Origin: Candidatus Methylomirabilota bacterium
GTDB taxonomy: Bacteria; Methylomirabilota; Methylomirabilia; Methylomirabilales; 2-02-FULL-66-22
Assembly (NCBI GenBank): GCA_016209725.1
Contig: JACQVO010000065.1
Span: 1 to 6,367 of the forward strand
DNA: 6,367 nt
Direction of reading: 5' to 3'
Shown one piece after another: positions 1 to 6,143 of this stretch. The position numbers were made by a program, and so were the translations under genes. The notes beneath the pieces were generated by a model. That model searched no databases. It saw only the letters and a program-made list of their open reading frames with translations, and was not told the origin of the DNA. Numbering within the stretch: position 1 is the first letter of the stretch; each line of letters opens with the position of its first letter.

Positions 1-70
1 GGAGCAGGAGGGCCACCAGCCGAAGACGCGGGCCGAGGGGTCGCCGATCGGAGGGAGGCTGCGCGCCCAT
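1..70 (-). CDS. Partial CDS, possible FtsB/DivIC-type septum formation initiator (N-terminus only)
   Basis: Only the first 23 codons are present; the gene continues past the left edge. It starts at an ATG (70-68) just behind a perfect AAGGAGG. The encoded peptide begins MGAQPPSDRR, is basic and proline-rich, and then turns hydrophobic at LRLVALLL, as a short cytoplasmic N-terminus entering a transmembrane helix would. FtsB/DivIC proteins are small, single-pass membrane proteins of the division complex with a short basic N-terminus, one membrane helix and a periplasmic coiled coil. Their gene often lies directly downstream of eno, as here, in the same orientation and 218 nt away. The identification rests on gene order and this short N-terminus; the coiled coil is outside the window. 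Any other small membrane protein would fit the visible residues. That a translated gene starts here is more certain than its name. Confidence 0.5.
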   Translation of the reverse strand, partial: MGAQPPSDRRPLGPRLRLVALLL

Positions 71-73
71 GGG

Positions 74-80
74 CCTCCTT
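74..80 (-). promoter_or_regulatory. Shine-Dalgarno of the partial gene at the left edge
   Basis: The minus strand reads AAGGAGG, then CCC, then ATG. It is a full anti-16S match, though the 3-nt gap to the start is short. It is the main reason for calling a real gene start at 70. Confidence 0.6.
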
Positions 81-112
81 GGTATGATCCGAGATTACCA
101 ACCGCCAAGGAC

Positions 113-132
113 ACCCAACCCTGGCGCTGGGT
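113..132. repeat. Hairpin within left arm (7-bp stem with one mismatch, 6-nt loop)
   Basis: ACCCAAC at 113-119 faces GCTGGGT at 126-132 across CCTGGC. The stem can be lengthened outward by GGA (109-111) and TCC (134-136) across a C/A mismatch. CGCCAAGG flanks it as a direct repeat at 103-110 and 141-148. Confidence 0.55.
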
Positions 133-256
133 ATCCGGAGCGCCAAGGCCGGAAGGTGCCATCCGGGCAAAAAGCGGAGACTCTGAAACGCTCATGAATC
201 CGGTCCCGAATTCTCCGGTCCGAAGAAAGAGCAATCATTTCCTTGGCGACCCGGGT

Positions 257-276
257 ACCCAGCGCCCGGGCTGGGT
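257..276. repeat. Hairpin within right arm, 13 nt past the eno stop (perfect 7-bp stem)
   Basis: ACCCAGC at 257-263 pairs perfectly with GCTGGGT at 270-276 across a 6-nt loop. It has the same geometry as the hairpin at 113-132. No run of U follows it on the minus strand, so it may stabilise or mark the 3' end of eno mRNA rather than terminate it. That role is inference. Confidence 0.55.
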
Positions 277-288
277 GATCATGGCGGT

Positions 289-1581
289 TCAAGCTCTTCG
301 GAAGCGCGACAGGGCCTCTCGTCCGAGGAAGACCGCCGAGTCGCCCAGGTCTTCCTCGATGCGGAGCAGTTGGTTGTACTTGGCGATCCGGTCCGTCCGC
401 GAGGCCGACCCGGTCTTAATCTGGCCGGCGTTGGTGGCCACCGCCAGGTCCGCGATGGTGGTGTCCTCCGTCTCGCCGGAGCGATGGGACACGACGGTCG
501 CATACCCGGCCCGGTGGGCTGTCCGGATGGCATCCAGGGTCTCGCTGAGTGTCCCGATCTGGTTGACCTTGATCAGGATGGCGTTGGCGATCCCCTTGGC
601 GATTCCCTCCTGCAGGACCTTGACGTTCGTGACGAAGAGATCATCCCCCACTAACTGGGTTTGACCGCCCAGTCGCGCCGTGAGCGCGACCCAACCATCC
701 CAGTCGTTCTCCGCCAGGCCGTCCTCGATCGAGACGATGGGATACTGCGCCACCCAGTGGGCGTAGAACTCGATCATCTCCTCGGAGGTCAGGCGCTTTC
801 CACCCTCCCCCTCCAGGACGTACCGGCCATCCACATAGAACTCGCTGGCCGCGGGATCCAGGGCCAGGAAGATGTCGGCGCCCGGCCGGTAGCCGGCCTT
901 CTCGACGGCCGTCAGGATGAGCTGGACTGCTTCCTCGTTGGACTTCAGGTCGGGGGCGAACCCGCCCTCGTCCCCTACGGCCGTGTTGTACCCCCGCTTC
1001 TTCAGGACCGCCCGCAGGTGGTGGAACACCTCCGTCCCCATGCGGAGCGCTTCGCTGAACCGCTCGGCGCCCAGGGGCATGACCATGAACTCCTGGAGGT
1101 CTACCGTGTTGTCCGCGTGCTTGCCGCCGTTCAGGATGTTCATCATGGGAACAGGCAGGACCTTGGCGTTCACGCCACCCAGGTAGCGGAACAGGGGGAG
1201 GCCCACCTCATCCGCCGCCGCTTTCGCCACCGCCAGCGACACGCCCAGAACGGCGTTGGCGCCGAGCTTCCGCTTGTCTTCGGTCCCGTCCAGCTCGCAC
1301 AGCGTCCGGTCCAACCCCACCTGGTCGAACGCCTCCAGCCCGACCACTTCGGGGGCGATGGTCCGGATCACGTTCTCCACGGCCCTGGCCACCCCCTTCC
1401 CCTGGTACCGGCTCTTGTCGCCGTCGCGGAGTTCCAGGGCCTCCCGCTCGCCCGTGGAGGCCCCGGAGGGAACGGCGGCCCGCCCCAGGGCGCCGCTCTC
1501 CAGCAGCACCTCGACCTCCACCGTCGGATTCCCGCGGGAATCCAGAATCTCGCGTGCGTGGACCTCGCTGATCTCGCTCAC
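289..1581 (-). CDS. eno: Enolase (phosphopyruvate hydratase)
   Basis: Cytosolic glycolytic enzyme interconverting 2-phosphoglycerate and phosphoenolpyruvate; Mg-dependent. The 430 residues match the family's usual length end to end, opening with AREILDSRGNPTVEVEV (9-25). Signature residues are present: GKHADNT with His155, LQEF with Glu164, the catalytic Glu205 in GDEGGFAP, metal ligands Asp242 (LDPAASEFY), Glu286 (SIEDGLAENDW) and Asp313 (VGDD), catalytic Lys338 (ILIKVNQIGT), the SHRSGETEDT loop (365-374), and Lys389 (QIKTGSASR). The start is a GTG at 1581 preceded by GGAGG with a 6-nt gap; an ATG one base out of frame overlaps it and meets TGA at once, so it is not the start. The gene is complete. 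A repeat-rich 243-nt spacer separates it from the mutase gene, so it may have its own promoter. Identification is secure. Confidence 0.99.
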   Translation of the reverse strand: MSEISEVHAREILDSRGNPTVEVEVLLESGALGRAAVPSGASTGEREALELRDGDKSRYQGKGVARAVENVIRTIAPEVVGLEAFDQVGLDRTLCELDGTEDKRKLGANAVLGVSLAVAKAAADEVGLPLFRYLGGVNAKVLPVPMMNILNGGKHADNTVDLQEFMVMPLGAERFSEALRMGTEVFHHLRAVLKKRGYNTAVGDEGGFAPDLKSNEEAVQLILTAVEKAGYRPGADIFLALDPAASEFYVDGRYVLEGEGGKRLTSEEMIEFYAHWVAQYPIVSIEDGLAENDWDGWVALTARLGGQTQLVGDDLFVTNVKVLQEGIAKGIANAILIKVNQIGTLSETLDAIRTAHRAGYATVVSHRSGETEDTTIADLAVATNAGQIKTGSASRTDRIAKYNQLLRIEEDLGDSAVFLGREALSRFRRA

Positions 1582-1587
1582 ATCAAG

Positions 1588-1592
1588 CCTCC
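1588..1592 (-). promoter_or_regulatory. Shine-Dalgarno deciding the GTG start of eno
   Basis: The minus strand carries GGAGG, six nucleotides (CTTGAT) ahead of the GTG codon at 1581. The spacing and the family N-terminus agree on this start. Confidence 0.75.
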
Positions 1593-1603
1593 GTTTGCCG
1601 ACC

Positions 1604-1632
1604 AGTGTACTGTGTCGGTGATGGCTTTACAG
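1604..1632 (-). promoter_or_regulatory. Weak candidate promoter for eno
   Basis: On the minus strand CTGTAA (1632-1627, 3/6 to a sigma70 -35) lies 17 nt from TACACT (1609-1604, 4/6 to a -10). A transcript from it would have a leader of about 15-20 nt that still includes the GGAGG. The match is weak. The -35 lies in a perfect 6-bp inverted repeat, GGCTTT-ACAGG-AAAGCC (1623-1639), which could be a protein-binding site or chance. Confidence 0.25.
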
Positions 1633-1637
1633 GAAAG

Positions 1638-1700
1638 CCGTTCGGGCTGAGCTCGTCGAAGCCCCGGTTGCGCACCCTTCGACGGGCTCAGGGGGAACGG
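1638..1700. repeat. Inverted pair of REP-like palindromic units upstream of eno
   Basis: The left unit (1638-1661) reads CCGTTCGGGCTGAGC followed by TCGTCGAAG. The right unit (1677-1700) is its near reverse complement, with CTTCGACGGGCTCAG and ending GAACGG. The arms agree at 20 of 24 positions, giving a large potential stem-loop of about 63 nt. Both contain the TGAGC(T/C)CGTCGAA core that recurs at 3344-3467. The loop holds CCCCGGTT, a word also seen in the 8-nt-period tracts. Confidence 0.7.
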
Positions 1701-1824
1701 AACTGCAATGGAACTTCGGAAACAGCAAACGAGCAATTGACGATACCCAAGGAATGCGATTAGCACCCGACGGAAGACTGACTACGGAGAACAGCCCACG
1801 GACCACCTCGGATTTTCCCGATCG

Positions 1825-3294
1825 TCAGTCGTCGGTTTTCCGATTTCCAGTTTCCATTTTCGCATGAATGAGGGCCTGCCCCTCCGCGACGATGGCCTCC
1901 AGTTGCTCTGGCGTCGAGGCCTCGGCGTACAGGCGGACCACCGGCTCCGTCCCCGAGGGCCTGAGGAGCAGCCAGCCCCCGTCCTCCAGGATCATCTTCA
2001 CGCCGTCCAGGCGGTTGACGGCAATCACGGCGCGATCCGCCAGACGCCGGGGCGGCTCCTCCAGCCGGGCTTGCAATCCCGCCACCAGGCGGGACTCGAT
2101 ATGGTAGTTCAACCGCTTCGTCAGAATGGTGCCCACCTCGGCGTACAGCTCCTGCAGGAGCGTCGTGAGGCAGGCGCGTCCCCGCGCCGCCACCAGTTCG
2201 GCCGCCAGGAGGCAGGCCAGGATCCCATCTTTCTCCGGGACATGGTCCTTGACCGAGAGGCCCGCGCTCTCCTCGCCGCCCAGGACCAGCTTGTCCTGGG
2301 TGATCAGCTCGCCGATATACTTGAAGCCGACCGGCGTTTCGTAGACGGGGATGTTCAGGTGCCGGGCCACGGCGTCCACCAGATGGCTGGTCGCCACGGA
2401 GCGGGCTACGCCCCCCGTCCAGCCTCGCGCCCGCACCAGGTGGAATAGGAGCAGGCCCAGGAAGTAGTTCGGCTCCAGGAAGGACCCGTCGGCGTCCACG
2501 AGGCCGAAGCGATCCGCGTCCCCGTCGGTGGCCAGGCCCAGGTGGGCGCCGGTCGCCGAAACGCGGGACGCCAGCTCGCCCAGGTTCTCCTGCGAGGGCT
2601 CCGGCGAGCGGCCGCCGAAGTATGGATCGCGCCAGTCGTGGAGGAGCGTCACCTCGCAGCCGGCCTCCCGGAGCAGGCAATCCAGATAGTCCCGGGCCGA
2701 GCCGTAGAGCGGATCCATCACGATCGTCAGCCGCGCTCGGCGGATCGTCTCCAGGTCCACCAGCGCCCCGAGTCGCTCCAGGTAGATCGGCCGGGGATCG
2801 ATCCGGACGATGAGCCCTCGCGCCTCGGCCTCGGCCAGCGACAGGCCCCGTCCCCCCGGAGCACGGCCGTCGGCCAGGATGGCGTTGGCCCGCTCCTCGA
2901 TCGTCTTCGTCTCCGCGGGAAGGGCCGGCCCACCCCAGGCCGCGGAGAACTTCACACCGCTGTACTGGGGCGGATTGTGACTGGCCGTGATGTTGATCCC
3001 CCCGACCGCGCGCCGCCGGAGAATCTCAAAGGCGATCACGGGGGTGGGGGTGTCGCGATCGCACAGGAAGACCCGGATCCCCTGGCCCGCCAGGACCCCG
3101 GCAGCCTCGGCGGCGAAGGCCTCGGACAGGAAGCGGGGGTCGTAGCCCACCACCACGCCTCGGCCCTTGCCCCCCGCATCCTGCGCCTGGATGTATTCGC
3201 CGATCGCCTGGCTGACCGCCCGCACCCCGGCGAAGGTGAAATCCTCGGCGATCACCCCACGCCAGCCCGACGTCCCGAATTTGATCTGGCCCAT
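1825..3294 (-). CDS. Phosphohexomutase (phosphoglucomutase/phosphomannomutase family)
   Basis: Moves the phosphate between C6 and C1 of glucose and/or mannose through a phosphoserine, supplying hexose-1-phosphates for sugar-nucleotide synthesis; cytosolic and Mg-dependent. At 489 residues it is of normal length for the alpha-D-phosphohexomutase superfamily. All four active-site loops are intact: TASHNP (103-108, phosphoserine Ser105), metal-binding DGDADR (257-262), sugar-selecting GEESAG (340-345) and phosphate-binding RPSGTEP (445-451). The N-terminus IKFGTSGWRGVIAEDFTF and the TPVGFKYIGEL stretch (320-330) point to the phosphoglucomutase/phosphomannomutase branch rather than GlmM, but substrate preference cannot be read from sequence. 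I chose the ATG at 3294, with AGGGA 5 nt upstream, over a TTG at 3342 whose 16 extra codons run back to the edge of the palindrome cluster. The last 11 residues (KMETGNRKTDD) lie past the conserved fold, in a 7-nt-period repeat. Palindrome clusters flank the gene. Confidence 0.95.
   Translation of the reverse strand: MGQIKFGTSGWRGVIAEDFTFAGVRAVSQAIGEYIQAQDAGGKGRGVVVGYDPRFLSEAFAAEAAGVLAGQGIRVFLCDRDTPTPVIAFEILRRRAVGGINITASHNPPQYSGVKFSAAWGGPALPAETKTIEERANAILADGRAPGGRGLSLAEAEARGLIVRIDPRPIYLERLGALVDLETIRRARLTIVMDPLYGSARDYLDCLLREAGCEVTLLHDWRDPYFGGRSPEPSQENLGELASRVSATGAHLGLATDGDADRFGLVDADGSFLEPNYFLGLLLFHLVRARGWTGGVARSVATSHLVDAVARHLNIPVYETPVGFKYIGELITQDKLVLGGEESAGLSVKDHVPEKDGILACLLAAELVAARGRACLTTLLQELYAEVGTILTKRLNYHIESRLVAGLQARLEEPPRRLADRAVIAVNRLDGVKMILEDGGWLLLRPSGTEPVVRLYAEASTPEQLEAIVAEGQALIHAKMETGNRKTDD
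1833..1860. repeat. Four degenerate 7-nt tandem units overlapping the 3' end of the mutase gene
   Basis: The plus strand reads CGGTTTT, CCGATTT, CCAGTTT, CCATTTT in exact 7-nt register. On the coding strand this is A-rich, with units of the form AAAnYGG. It encodes part of the tail KMETGNRKTDD just before the stop. The form resembles the heptanucleotide STRR repeats known from cyanobacteria. Confidence 0.65.
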
Positions 3295-3299
3295 ACCGG

Positions 3300-3304
3300 T
3301 CCCT
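3300..3304 (-). promoter_or_regulatory. Shine-Dalgarno supporting the ATG start of the phosphohexomutase
   Basis: The minus strand reads AGGGA, then CCGGT, then ATG (3294). It is a moderate match, but it coincides with the start of the conserved fold. Confidence 0.5.
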
Positions 3305-3343
3305 GATGCCCAGGTGCTCCGCTTCGCGAGGACCCCTACCAAT

Positions 3344-3467
3344 CCGTTCGCCCTGAGTCCTTCGACTGCGTTCGCCCTGAGCCCGTCGAAGGGTGAAACA
3401 CCGCTCAGGACAGGCTTGTCGAAGGGCGATGTCCCCGATCGTGGTTCGACAAGCTCACCACGAACGG
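3344..3467. repeat. Cluster of four REP-like palindromic units upstream of the phosphohexomutase
   Basis: Units lie at about 3344-3365, 3369-3395, 3402-3428 and 3438-3467. The first two are direct copies starting CGTTCGCCCTGAG. The third is a variant of the same orientation, with an inserted ACAGG and CTTGTCGAAGGGCG. The fourth is inverted and is the cleanest hairpin: CGTGGT (3440-3445) pairs with ACCACG (3457-3462) around TCGACAAGCTC. All share the TGAGC-n-GTCGAA core or its complement, as at 1638-1700. No U-tract follows, so attenuation or mRNA stabilisation would be inference only. Confidence 0.75.
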
Positions 3468-3517
3468 ATGCATGACCGTAATGATCAAAGGGACCACGAA
3501 GGCAAGTGCTCGTGACA

Positions 3518-3557
3518 CCCCGATTGCCGGATCGCCGGAGTGCCCGGTTGCCAGAAC
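3518..3557. repeat. Five degenerate 8-nt tandem units just past the stop of the fused gene
   Basis: The plus strand reads CCCCGATT, GCCGGATC, GCCGGAGT, GCCCGGTT, GCCAGAAC in steady 8-nt register, 12-51 nt past the stop of the pyrophosphorylase fusion. The consensus is roughly GCCsGrTT. Confidence 0.5.
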
Positions 3558-3568
3558 CCCGACCCCGG

Positions 3569-6082
3569 TTAGGCCGCCGCCCCCTGGGCCAGCCACTCCT
3601 GCACCTTGTCCCGGTACGTCCCGAGGATTTGCTCCGCCCGAGCCCGAGTGGTGGCCTCCGCCAGAATGTGAAAGAACGGCTTGTCCTGATCCGGGTAGAG
3701 AACAGCCCAGTCGCTGCCCAGGTGGATCTTCACCCCGTCCACCAGTTCCACCTGCTCGTCCTTGGTGGCCTCGATGAGGGTGCGCATGAGCGTCCCCTTC
3801 ATCTCCCAGGGGCACGGCACCTGATCCCGGACCATGACCCGCTTGGGCACGGAGCGGATCGCCTCGTGGAGGGTGAGGTCGCTGAGGGCCAGCATCTCCA
3901 GGATCTTTAGAGTGGCCAGCATTCCATCGAAGGCCGGCTGGAAGCGGGGGAAGATGAAGCCGCCGAAGGCATCGCCCACGAAGGCCATGCCCTCCTGGGC
4001 CGCCGCCTCCATGAGGGCGCGGGGGGCGATCTTGGTCCGCCTCACCCCGAAGCCGTGCGGCGCCATCACCTCCTCCAGGACCGTACTGGCAGTGATGGGG
4101 ACGCCGATCCTGCCCGCAGGCTGCGTCTGCGCCACCAGCAGGGCCACCACGGCCAGGGCCAGTTCGTCCGGGATCAGATCCCCCTTGTTGTCCACCAGGA
4201 ACAACTTCTCCGCCCCCGTGTCCAGCATGATGCCTAGGTCGGCGACCAGGATCCGGACGATCTCGCACAGTTGTTTCAGCGAGCGCTGGAATTCCTCCGC
4301 GGTCTTGGTGATCTTCGACTCGTCCATGTAGGCGTTCAGCGCGATGATCTCGCAGCCCAACTTCCCCAAAATGGCGGGAAAGATGGTGGCGGCGCTCCCG
4401 TAGGAGTAGTCAATCACAACCTTGGGCGCCCGCCGGCGGATGGCGTCCTGGTTGATGAAGCCCAGGATGCCATCCTGGTAATACAGCACGTCGTATTCGG
4501 GGAAGCTGAGGGCCCCGGTGTCATCGATCTTGGCGCGGCGGAAGTCTTCGCGGAAGAACAGGCGCTCGATCCCCTTCTCCCGGTTGGCGGAGATGTCCAT
4601 GCCTCGCTCGTCGAAGAACTTGATGTCGATCAGCTCCGGGTCGTAGGGCGAGCGGCGCACGTGGACCCCCGCCACGGCCCCGTGAACCCCCATCTGGTAG
4701 CGGACCATCGGGATGGGCGTCACCCGCAGATCGTGGACGTCCACCCCCGCCGAGAGGAGGCCGCAGATCATGGCCCGGTTGATGATGCGGGAGGTCCGAT
4801 GGGTGTCGCGGCTGGTCCGCACGATGGCGTGTTCCCGCAGGGAGGCGCCGAAGGCGGCACCGAGCTTGGCGGCAAATTCCGGCGTAATCTCGATGTTGCC
4901 GAGACCGGTGACCCCGTAGGCGCCGAAGAGGGATCGCGACCAGCGCTCGCCCCACACCAGACTGGTGGACAGGGTGGCGCCGTCCTCCACCACCTTCTGG
5001 GGCCAGACCTTGACGTCCGCCTTCACCACCGACCCTTCGCCGATACGGCAAGCGTCGCTGATGAGGGCGCCCTCGAACAGGTGGGCGCGGGCCTTGATCT
5101 CGCTGCCACGGCCCACCACATTCTCCTTCAGGTTGGCCCCGCGGCCGATGTACACGTTGTTCCAGAGGATGGAGTCGGAGATGACGGCCCCCTCCTCCAC
5201 GATGCAGTTGTCCCCGATGACGCTGTTGGTGATGCGGGCATTGGCCTCCACCCGCGTGTTCTTCCCGATGAGGACGGCGCCCCGCAGGCCCGCGGTGAAG
5301 TCCACGCGGGTGCCGCTGCCCAGCCAGATCTCCTTGTCCAGGCCCTCCACCCTGCGTCCGGGGATCTTCACCTTCACCGTCCCCGCCAGGATGTCCTGGT
5401 GGGCCAGCCGGTACTCCAGGAGGTCGCCCACGTCCCGCCAGTAGCCGGGGGCGACGTACCCGAAGAGCTTCCGCCCCTCCTGCATCATCAGGGGGAAGAG
5501 GTCCTTGCTGAAGTCGAACTCGCGCCGGGGCGGGATCAACTCCAGCACCGACGGCTCCAAGAGGTAGATCCCGGTGTTCACCGTGTCGCTGAAGACCTCG
5601 CTCCAGGTCGGCTTTTCCAAAAAGCGGCTGATGCGGCCATCCGGCTCGGTGATGACGACGCCGTACTGGAGCGGGTTCTCCACCCGGGTGAGCAGGATGG
5701 TGAGATCGGCCCCCCGCTCGCGATGGAAGGCGATGGCGGCCCCCAGGTCGAAGTCCGTCAGGAGATCGCCGCTGATCACCAGGAACGGCCCCTGCAGATG
5801 CTTCTCGGCGTTCTTCACCGCCCCCACCGTCCCGTAATCCTCGGTGGCTCCCACGTAAGTCATGCGCACGCCGAATTCCGCGCCGTCGCCGAAGTGGCTC
5901 TCGATGAGTTCCGGCTGGAAGTGCAGGAGCGTCACCAGATCCGTGATTCCGTGCTCGCGCAACAACTCCACGATGTGTTCCATCATGGGCTTGTTGGCCA
6001 TGGGGATCATGGGTTTGGGGACGTTGTGGGTGAGCGGTCGCAGGCGGGTTCCGAAGCCCCCAGCCATGATCACGGCATTCAT
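3569..6082 (-). CDS. Mannose-1-phosphate guanylyltransferase fused to a degenerate phosphomannomutase-like domain
   Basis: Predicted to make GDP-mannose from GTP and mannose-1-phosphate. Residues 1-235 form a nucleotidyltransferase domain: GGFGTRLRPLT (8-18) with PKPMIP (22-27), GDLLTD (105-110), EKP (156-158), NTGIY (169-173) and WRDVGD (215-220). Residues 245-370 are hexapeptide-repeat, left-handed beta-helix. Residues 380-837 follow the mutase fold, with SRDTHRTSR (424-432) and IKFFDERG (487-494), but the catalytic loops differ: RRSPYDP (476-482) in place of TASHNP, DTGAEK (621-626) for DGDGDR, GDAFGGF (703-709) for GEESGH, YPDQDKP (796-802) for RPSGTEP. Mutase activity is therefore doubtful. 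The 837-residue length fits the long fusion proteins of cyanobacteria and actinobacteria. The ATG at 6082 follows GGGAG by 8 nt; a GTG at 6145 lies inside the promoter -10 and is excluded. Exact sugar and nucleotide preference is inferred from family resemblance. Confidence 0.9.
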   Translation of the reverse strand: MNAVIMAGGFGTRLRPLTHNVPKPMIPMANKPMMEHIVELLREHGITDLVTLLHFQPELIESHFGDGAEFGVRMTYVGATEDYGTVGAVKNAEKHLQGPFLVISGDLLTDFDLGAAIAFHRERGADLTILLTRVENPLQYGVVITEPDGRISRFLEKPTWSEVFSDTVNTGIYLLEPSVLELIPPRREFDFSKDLFPLMMQEGRKLFGYVAPGYWRDVGDLLEYRLAHQDILAGTVKVKIPGRRVEGLDKEIWLGSGTRVDFTAGLRGAVLIGKNTRVEANARITNSVIGDNCIVEEGAVISDSILWNNVYIGRGANLKENVVGRGSEIKARAHLFEGALISDACRIGEGSVVKADVKVWPQKVVEDGATLSTSLVWGERWSRSLFGAYGVTGLGNIEITPEFAAKLGAAFGASLREHAIVRTSRDTHRTSRIINRAMICGLLSAGVDVHDLRVTPIPMVRYQMGVHGAVAGVHVRRSPYDPELIDIKFFDERGMDISANREKGIERLFFREDFRRAKIDDTGALSFPEYDVLYYQDGILGFINQDAIRRRAPKVVIDYSYGSAATIFPAILGKLGCEIIALNAYMDESKITKTAEEFQRSLKQLCEIVRILVADLGIMLDTGAEKLFLVDNKGDLIPDELALAVVALLVAQTQPAGRIGVPITASTVLEEVMAPHGFGVRRTKIAPRALMEAAAQEGMAFVGDAFGGFIFPRFQPAFDGMLATLKILEMLALSDLTLHEAIRSVPKRVMVRDQVPCPWEMKGTLMRTLIEATKDEQVELVDGVKIHLGSDWAVLYPDQDKPFFHILAEATTRARAEQILGTYRDKVQEWLAQGAAA

Positions 6083-6090
6083 GGTGTCAA

Positions 6091-6095
6091 CTCCC
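6091..6095 (-). promoter_or_regulatory. Shine-Dalgarno of the pyrophosphorylase fusion
   Basis: The minus strand has GGGAG 8 nt before ATG 6082. Further upstream the leader is very GC-rich and includes GGGGCCCC (6107-6114) between CCGC/GCGG arms, so it could fold. No known riboswitch is recognisable. Confidence 0.5.
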
Positions 6096-6143
6096 GGCCG
6101 GCCGCAGGGGCCCCGCGGCGCGCAACGTGTGGTGAACGCTCGC

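Larger units (their letters stand above)
100..289. repeat. 190-bp element bounded by 49-nt imperfect inverted repeats, 3' of eno
   Basis: Bases 241-289 on the plus strand match the reverse complement of 100-148 without gaps at 41 of 49 positions. Both arms begin CCTTGGCG and end TGGCGGTT, with a shared core TACCCAGCGCC. The spacer between the arms is 92 nt (149-240). The right arm ends on the last base of the enolase stop codon, so the whole element lies in the eno 3' region. In RNA the arms could pair into one long stem, or each could fold on itself (113-132 and 257-276). I see no target-site duplication at its edges and no U-tract, so neither a MITE nor an intrinsic terminator is established. 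Confidence 0.75.

Noticed and set aside
165..195. Possible terminator on the minus strand: AGCG/CGCT followed by TTTT
   Set aside because: The stem is only 4-5 bp with a 12-nt loop, too weak to call as an intrinsic terminator.
95..292. 65-codon minus-strand open frame starting at a TTG that overlaps the eno stop
   Set aside because: It runs through both arms of the inverted repeat, has no good Shine-Dalgarno, and its residues look like translated repeat.
661..1650. Long plus-strand open frame of 329 codons opposite eno
   Set aside because: It is antisense to a complete, conserved enolase. Its composition (rich in H, Q, R, G, L) is what the complement of GC-rich codons gives, and no family resemblance is seen.
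2542..3306. Plus-strand open frame of 254 codons opposite the phosphohexomutase
   Set aside because: Shadow of a gene with all catalytic motifs on the other strand; low-complexity R/G/P/D composition.
3344..3467. CRISPR-like array
   Set aside because: The units differ in sequence, orientation and spacing and carry no unique spacers of constant length; they are palindromic dispersed repeats.
3470..3510. Promoter for the phosphohexomutase (TTGCCT and TACGGT on the minus strand)
   Set aside because: Both boxes are 4/6 with a 19-nt gap; not better than chance in this sequence.
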